From a bacterium (GTDB taxonomy: Bacteria > Pseudomonadota > Gammaproteobacteria > Burkholderiales > Thiobacteraceae): a DNA stretch of 17,157 nucleotides. Under the pieces are notes generated by a model. The model was not told the DNA's origin, made no database searches, and saw nothing but the letters and a program-made list of their open reading frames with translations. The stretch covers positions 1 to 17,157 of the forward strand of contig DAIAMA010000005.1 of assembly GCA_027438535.1 (NCBI GenBank). The letters are read 5' to 3'. Position numbers and translations under genes: made by a program. Each line of letters starts with the position of its first letter. Positions within the stretch are counted from its first letter, which is position 1. Below are positions 14,722 to 17,157 of this stretch, one piece after another.

Positions 14722-15462
14722 TTTGTTTAGATGGTTCACATCAAATTTTGCTTCGGCTACAGAAACCGAACTTATGTCTACGCCTAAATTATTCAAGGCT
14801 TTTACAATCAGTTGCATACGCTGATCATTCGCGGCTTCATGGTCGAGTATGGCGTGGATAGCCTGTACAATCGGATCATTCATGTCCTGACTGATAGCGT
14901 AGGCGGAAAACCCCATTTTTTCAGCGGTTTTAGCGCGTTTTTTGGCTTGTTCGCTGTCGAGTATGCGTGCTGGGATACCCACGGCCGTCGCGCCAGGCGG
15001 TACATCTTTTACGACCACGGCATTGCAGCCAATCTTGGCGCCCGCTCCTAAAGTAATCGGCCCCAAAATTTTTGCGCCCGCTCCGATCACGACACCTTCA
15101 CCTAAAGTGGGATGGCGCTTACCCTTATTCCAGCTGGTGCCGCCTAGGGTAACGCCGTGATACAGAGTGCAGTCGTCGCCGATTTCCGCGGTTTCGCCCA
15201 CGACCACGCCCATGCCGTGATCGATGAACACGCGGCGGCCGATGGTGGCGCCGGGATGAATTTCAATGCCGGTAAACCAGCGCGCGAGATGCGACAGAAA
15301 GCGCGCCAGCCAGCGTAGACCGTGCCGCCACAGCCAGCTAGACAGGCGGTGAATCAGCAACGCATGCACCCCGGGATAGGTGGTGAGAATCTCGAACGTG
15401 GAGCGCGCTGCGGGATCGCGCTCGAAAACCACGGCAATATCTTCACGCAGGTGCTTAAACAT
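14710..15462 (-). CDS. cysE: CysE serine O-acetyltransferase
   Basis: CysE makes O-acetylserine from serine and acetyl-CoA, the committed step of cysteine synthesis. It has 250 residues, the short form lacking most of the E. coli N-terminal helical domain. The left-handed beta-helix of hexapeptide repeats runs about 66-180 ([67 protein letters not shown]). Catalytic Asp81 and His82 lie in IDHG, and His117 lies in KGKRHPTL. The C-terminal tail does not end in Ile as in the cysteine-synthase-binding E. coli enzyme (here NKIVD). GGGA is 7 bases ahead of the ATG. Its product feeds cysteine to IscS encoded downstream, and its promoter carries an IscR box. Confidence 0.96.
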   Translation of the reverse strand: MFKHLREDIAVVFERDPAARSTFEILTTYPGVHALLIHRLSSWLWRHGLRWLARFLSHLARWFTGIEIHPGATIGRRVFIDHGMGVVVGETAEIGDDCTLYHGVTLGGTSWNKGKRHPTLGEGVVIGAGAKILGPITLGAGAKIGCNAVVVKDVPPGATAVGIPARILDSEQAKKRAKTAEKMGFSAYAISQDMNDPIVQAIHAILDHEAANDQRMQLIVKALNNLGVDISSVSVAEAKFDVNHLNKIVD

Positions 15463-15487
15463 GATGGCATCCCATAATTAGGTTTCC

Positions 15488-15516
15488 ATTATATTAAAGT
15501 TGACTAATTCAGTCCA
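15488..15516 (-). promoter_or_regulatory. Predicted sigma-70 promoter of cysE
   Basis: On the minus strand TGGACT (15511-15516) and a perfect TATAAT (15488-15493) are 17 bases apart. The -35 lies at the very end of trmJ. It would give a cysE transcript separate from, or in addition to, read-through from trmJ, starting near 15481. Confidence 0.72.
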
Positions 15517-15520
15517 CTTT
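15496..15520. promoter_or_regulatory. Type 1 IscR operator at the cysE promoter
   Basis: A near-palindrome reading AAAGTTGACTAATTC (15496-15510) and then AGTCCACTTT (15511-15520) agrees with the type 1 IscR consensus at 22 of 25 positions, including both GACT and AGTC cores. It covers the -35 element and spacer of the cysE promoter and the trmJ stop codon. The geometry matches the isc operator 800 bases away, supporting joint control by IscR. Confidence 0.72.
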
Positions 15521-16252
15521 CGGTTTGGCGTGTAGATTTATTTGCTTAAGCATCCCCATTAGGATGCTCAACTCTTCTTTTTCCAGTTGGGCGCGCGCGA
15601 ACATACGCCGCACTCTGGGCATGAGGCGCTTAGGGTTATTGGGGTCGAGGAAGTCTATGCGTATCAGCGTTTCTTCCAGCCGCCGGTAAAAGAACTCGAT
15701 ATCTTCCAGGCGCGCCAGTTCCGGCGTGTCCGGCGCCACGCCGGATCCCGCTAGCACCGCCATGCGCAACTCATAGGCCATGATTTGCACCGCGCTGGCG
15801 ACGTTAAGCGAGGTATAGGCGGCGTCGGTAGGGATGGAAACCATGAGCTGGCACCGCGCGAGCTCCTCGTTCGAGAGGCCATAGGCTTCATTGCCGAACA
15901 CCAGCGCCACTTCTTGCTTTGCTGAAAGCGCGATCAGATGCCGCGCCGCCTCGCGCACATCCATGCAGGGGTGTGCCAGGTCGCGGCGGCGCGCGGTCAA
16001 GCCCGCGGCGAAAACGCAGCCGGCAAGCGCTTCATCCAGGGTAGTGCGGACTTGGGTATTCAGCAGCACATCGCGCGCATCGCAGGCCAGGGCATCGGCT
16101 TCCGCATGCGGGAAGCGCCGCGGCGCGACCAGGTACAAGCGCGTGAGCCCCATGGTTTTCAAAGCACGGGCGGCGGAGCCGATATTGCCGGGGTGGCTGG
16201 TGTGGTCCAGCACGAAGCGGATATTGGATAAGGGATTGGCGTCCATTTTCAT
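15509..16252 (-). CDS. trmJ: TrmJ tRNA (cytidine/uridine-2'-O)-methyltransferase
   Basis: TrmJ is a SPOUT-class enzyme that 2'-O-methylates position 32 of tRNA using S-adenosylmethionine. It has 247 residues. SPOUT motif 1 is [20 protein letters not shown] (15-34), motif 2 is [16 protein letters not shown] (116-131), and motif 3 is [20 protein letters not shown] (140-159), together forming the trefoil knot and cofactor pocket. The C-terminal extension (about 175-247, [19 protein letters not shown] and [16 protein letters not shown]) is the TrmJ-specific dimer and tRNA-binding part, which separates it from TrmL. Starts at codon 1 or codon 3 are both possible and neither has a clear ribosome-binding site. 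It is divergent from suhB across 41 bases. Older annotations call this family TrmH or LasT-like. Confidence 0.94.
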   Translation of the reverse strand: MKMDANPLSNIRFVLDHTSHPGNIGSAARALKTMGLTRLYLVAPRRFPHAEADALACDARDVLLNTQVRTTLDEALAGCVFAAGLTARRRDLAHPCMDVREAARHLIALSAKQEVALVFGNEAYGLSNEELARCQLMVSIPTDAAYTSLNVASAVQIMAYELRMAVLAGSGVAPDTPELARLEDIEFFYRRLEETLIRIDFLDPNNPKRLMPRVRRMFARAQLEKEELSILMGMLKQINLHAKPKVD

Positions 16253-16293
16253 TTAAAATAGCGGTTTCGTTCTTTTCATCTTCGAAGGTTCAC

Positions 16294-17100
16294 ATGCACC
16301 CGATGCTCAATATTGCGGTGAAGGCCGCGCGCCGTGCCGGTTCCATCATTAACCGCGCGACCCAAGATTTAGATTTGCTCACCGTGCAGCGTAAAGGCGA
16401 CCACGATTACGTGAGCGAGGTGGATAAGATGGCCGAACAGAGTATCGTCGAGACGCTGTTGGAGGCCTATCCCGACCACGCGATTCTAGCAGAAGAGGGC
16501 GGCGCCCAAGGCGAATCGGAATATGTGTGGATCATCGACCCGCTCGACGGCACTACCAATTTTCTCCACGGTTTTCCGCAATTCGCGGTGTCCATTGGCT
16601 TGCAGCATAAAGGCGTATTGAGCCAAGCCGTCGTTTTCGATCCCTCGCGCAACGAACTCTACACCGCCACGCGCGGGCGCGGCGCCTACCTCAATGACCG
16701 GCGGCTACGCGTCAGCAAGCAAACGCGCTTGGAAGATGCGCTGATTGGTACCGGTTTTCCTTATCACGATTATTCCTACATGGAAGCCTATATGAAAATG
16801 TTCCAGGAGCTGATGCCCAAGACTGCCGGCTTGCGCCGTCCCGGCGCAGCTTCGCTCGATCTGGCCTACGTCGCGGCGGGGCGCTACGACGGCTTTTGGG
16901 AGGCGGGGCTCAAGCAATGGGATATGGCGGCGGGTGTGCTGTTGATTCAAGAATCGGGCGGTTTGGTGACGGATTTCGACGGCGGGGAAAATTACATGGC
17001 CACCGGCAATGTCATCGGCGGCAATCCCAAAATATTTTCGCAGTTGTTGCAAGTCATTCAGCCACATATGACGGAGCGGCTGAGAACACTCGCTCCCTAG
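16294..17100 (+). CDS. suhB: SuhB, inositol-1-monophosphatase family / ribosomal RNA antitermination factor
   Basis: SuhB is a Mg2+-dependent inositol monophosphatase that in E. coli also joins the NusA/B/E/G antitermination complex on rRNA operons. It has 268 residues, as expected. Metal ligands are visible in AEEGG (Glu67), the signature DPLDGTTNF (82-90, Asp82 and Asp85), and QWDMAAG (Asp210), with [20 protein letters not shown] preceding it. GAAGG lies about 5 bases ahead of the ATG. It is the only complete plus-strand gene here, divergent from trmJ, the arrangement also seen in pseudomonads. No clear promoter can be pinned down in the 41-base divergent gap. Bacterial physiological substrate remains uncertain. 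Confidence 0.95.
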   Translation: MHPMLNIAVKAARRAGSIINRATQDLDLLTVQRKGDHDYVSEVDKMAEQSIVETLLEAYPDHAILAEEGGAQGESEYVWIIDPLDGTTNFLHGFPQFAVSIGLQHKGVLSQAVVFDPSRNELYTATRGRGAYLNDRRLRVSKQTRLEDALIGTGFPYHDYSYMEAYMKMFQELMPKTAGLRRPGAASLDLAYVAAGRYDGFWEAGLKQWDMAAGVLLIQESGGLVTDFDGGENYMATGNVIGGNPKIFSQLLQVIQPHMTERLRTLAP

Positions 17101-17109
17101 GACAAGACG

Positions 17110-17157
17110 ATGCCTGATCCTGCCGTTCGCCCCGCCACGCTATTACCGCCGCCGCTC
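17110..17157 (+). CDS. Start of an unidentified gene, cut by the window end
   Basis: Ten bases after the suhB stop, AGGA stands about 7 bases ahead of an ATG that opens an uninterrupted frame of 16 codons to the edge (MPDPAVRPATLLPPPL). The proline-rich N-terminus is too short to identify. Spacing and ribosome-binding site suggest it is co-transcribed with suhB. Confidence 0.45.
   Translation, partial: MPDPAVRPATLLPPPL

Noticed and set aside
1..17157. CRISPR array, defence island, prophage or insertion sequence
   Set aside because: No spaced direct repeats, transposase, integrase or terminal inverted repeats were found. Every sizeable gene belongs to a known housekeeping or flagellar family.

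Overview
The window looks like ordinary chromosome from a betaproteobacterium (moderately high GC). The genus cannot be fixed from sequence alone. The lineage is inferred from three things: a sodium/proton-type stator pair of the MotC/MotD kind placed directly behind fliA, a short ~250-residue CysE just ahead of iscR, and the gene order suhB / trmJ-cysE-iscRSUA-hscBA-fdx-iscX, which resembles that of pseudomonads and many betaproteobacteria. All complete genes except suhB lie on the minus strand, so transcription runs from high to low coordinates. No mobile elements, CRISPR arrays, tRNAs or rRNAs were seen.

Region 1 (1-8989) is flagellar. flhB-flhA-flhF-fleN-fliA-motC-motD are tightly packed (overlaps or gaps of at most ~35 bases). 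They encode the export gate (FlhB, FlhA), the proteins that set flagellar position and number (FlhF, FleN/FlhG), the flagellar sigma factor (FliA) and the stator (MotC, MotD). Beyond motD lies a 5'-truncated, apparently broken remnant of flgA, then flgM behind a good sigma-28 promoter, and the start of flgN, which runs off the left edge. The usual neighbours of flgA (flgB onwards) are absent, so the motD/flgA junction looks like a rearrangement scar. FleN is also unusual: the second lysine of its ATP-binding loop is glutamine.

Region 2 (9153-14644) is a complete ISC iron-sulfur cluster operon: iscR, iscS, iscU, iscA, hscB, hscA, fdx, iscX. IscS takes sulfur from cysteine, IscU is the scaffold, HscA/HscB release the cluster, Fdx supplies electrons, IscA acts as carrier, IscX modulates IscS, and IscR senses cluster status.

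Region 3 (14710-17157) holds cysE (first step of cysteine synthesis), trmJ (tRNA 2'-O-methyltransferase) and, divergently, suhB, followed by the first codons of another plus-strand reading frame cut by the window end. The most informative regulatory signal is a pair of near-identical arrangements: iscR and cysE each have a sigma-70 promoter whose -35 element lies inside a 25-bp type 1 IscR operator. This predicts that cysteine supply and cluster assembly are repressed together by [2Fe-2S]-IscR. I found no clearly new biological system. The flgA scar, the altered FleN P-loop and the IscR site at cysE are the items most worth following up.
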